Shown: piece after piece, positions 5,687-6,108 of the stretch
How positions within the stretch are numbered: position 1 is the first letter of the stretch
Layout: each line of letters starts with the position of its first letter
NCBI GenBank assembly: GCA_014379275.1
Contig: JACMMA010000754.1
Span: 1-6,108, forward strand
Reading direction: 5' to 3'
Length of the DNA: 6,108 nt
Source of the DNA: Armatimonadota bacterium
GTDB lineage: Bacteria; Armatimonadota; Armatimonadia; Armatimonadales; Armatimonadaceae
Notes under the pieces: generated by a model
Told to the model about the DNA's origin: nothing
The model's input: the letters and a program-made list of their open reading frames with translations, nothing else
Databases searched by the model: none
Position numbers and translations under genes: made by a program

Positions 5687-6108
5687 GCCGCCGCCGTCCT
5701 CAGTGTCGGAGCCCTGTCGGTCCATGCCGCGGGCGTCGCCCCGTCGTACCAGCGGGCTGCCGTGGTCGGAAAAATAGGCGACGTGTCGCGCCACCCGGTC
5801 CTGCCCGACGGGGCGCTGCCCGACGCGACGCGGATCGGACGCCCGCTCGCCGAGGGGGAAACGATCTCGCAAAGCGAACTGCCGCTCTACATCACGACCG
5901 TGGCGCACAGCGGGGTGACGCTCGGGCTGGCGGGCGGGGGAGCGGTTTACATCGCGGCGAACAGTCTGGCGGAAGTGCGCGAACTCGCGTACGAGGGGGG
6001 ACCGGTCCGCCGCTTCATTCTGTGGAGCGGGCGGATGGGGGTACGAACCCAACCGTCGCTTTCCGGCAAGGAGCGGTTCACGCTCGAAACCGGCGGCATG
6101 AAATGCGA
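5687..6108 (+). CDS. FecR-domain protein, probably exported (partial, start uncertain)
   Basis: Frame 2 is open from 5687 to the window edge. It begins with a signal-like segment (VLSVGALSVHAAG, with V-H-A as a possible cleavage site). It continues with VVGKIGDVSRHPVLPD, RIGRPLAEGETI, YITTVAHSGVTLGLAGGG, VYIAANSLAEVRELAYEGG, RRFILWSGRMGVRTQPSLSG and KERFTLETGG. This follows the FecR pattern: a 'GxV' opening, 'L..GD/GETI.T', 'a.l.l.gG..v.l..nS.v.v', 'L..Gr....V' and '.f.v.TP'. FecR domains are extracytoplasmic and occur in sigma-factor regulators or as binding modules in exported proteins; here the role is unknown. No ATG begins the frame. The best-placed start, the GTG at 5683 overlapping the upstream TGA, is in frame 1 and would give MSRR before a one-base shift into VLSVGAL. 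CTG 5714 and GTG 5762 are the in-frame alternatives. Confidence 0.65.

Noticed and set aside
5336..6052. 238-codon minus-strand frame opposite the small ORF and FecR region
   Set aside because: The plus strand has a strong ribosome binding site and a FecR-like pattern; the minus frame has neither a plausible start site nor recognisable domains.

Overview
The window comes from a GC-rich bacterium. By eye, most of it is about 60-70% GC, with one clearly poorer block at about 400-1560. Abundant RHS-type debris, a SARP/LuxR-like regulator with TPRs, and a FecR-domain protein would suit a large-genome lineage with many accessory genes. Armatimonadota is my best guess, but it is only a guess. No rRNA, tRNA, CRISPR array or complete insertion sequence was seen.

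Layout, left to right. (1) 28-363, minus strand: C-terminal core of an RHS-repeat protein, cut off upstream by a stop codon. (2) 412-1554, minus strand: an intact, AT-richer gene for a membrane-anchored or secreted aspartic protease with two DTGA motifs, one per lobe. (3) 1587-1800, minus strand: a second RHS remnant, spread over two reading frames. The protease gene therefore sits between two pieces of RHS sequence on the same strand. (4) 1931-3619, plus strand: pyrG, CTP synthase, the only clear housekeeping gene, complete with its own ribosome binding site. (5) 3670-5182, plus strand: a broken SARP/AfsR-type regulator with winged helix, BTAD-like region and TPR region. It is spread over three frames, has an internal stop, and has no recognisable ATPase domain. 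(6) 5183-5377: an intergenic region with a GC hairpin and an AT-rich, promoter-like island. (7) 5378-5686, plus strand: a small proline-rich protein with a strong Shine-Dalgarno sequence. (8) 5687-6108 and beyond, plus strand: a FecR-domain, probably exported protein, open at the window edge. It lies in the same frame as the small ORF, behind a single TGA.

The genes do not form one pathway. pyrG is flanked by decaying accessory DNA on both sides. The last two ORFs probably form a two-gene unit, with a small cytoplasmic protein coupled to an exported FecR-domain protein. The most notable points are the two-lobed aspartic protease at a composition boundary inside RHS debris, a 19-base Tn5-mosaic-end-like sequence at that boundary, an altered oxyanion-loop sequence in CTP synthase, and the TGA-separated pair at the right edge.
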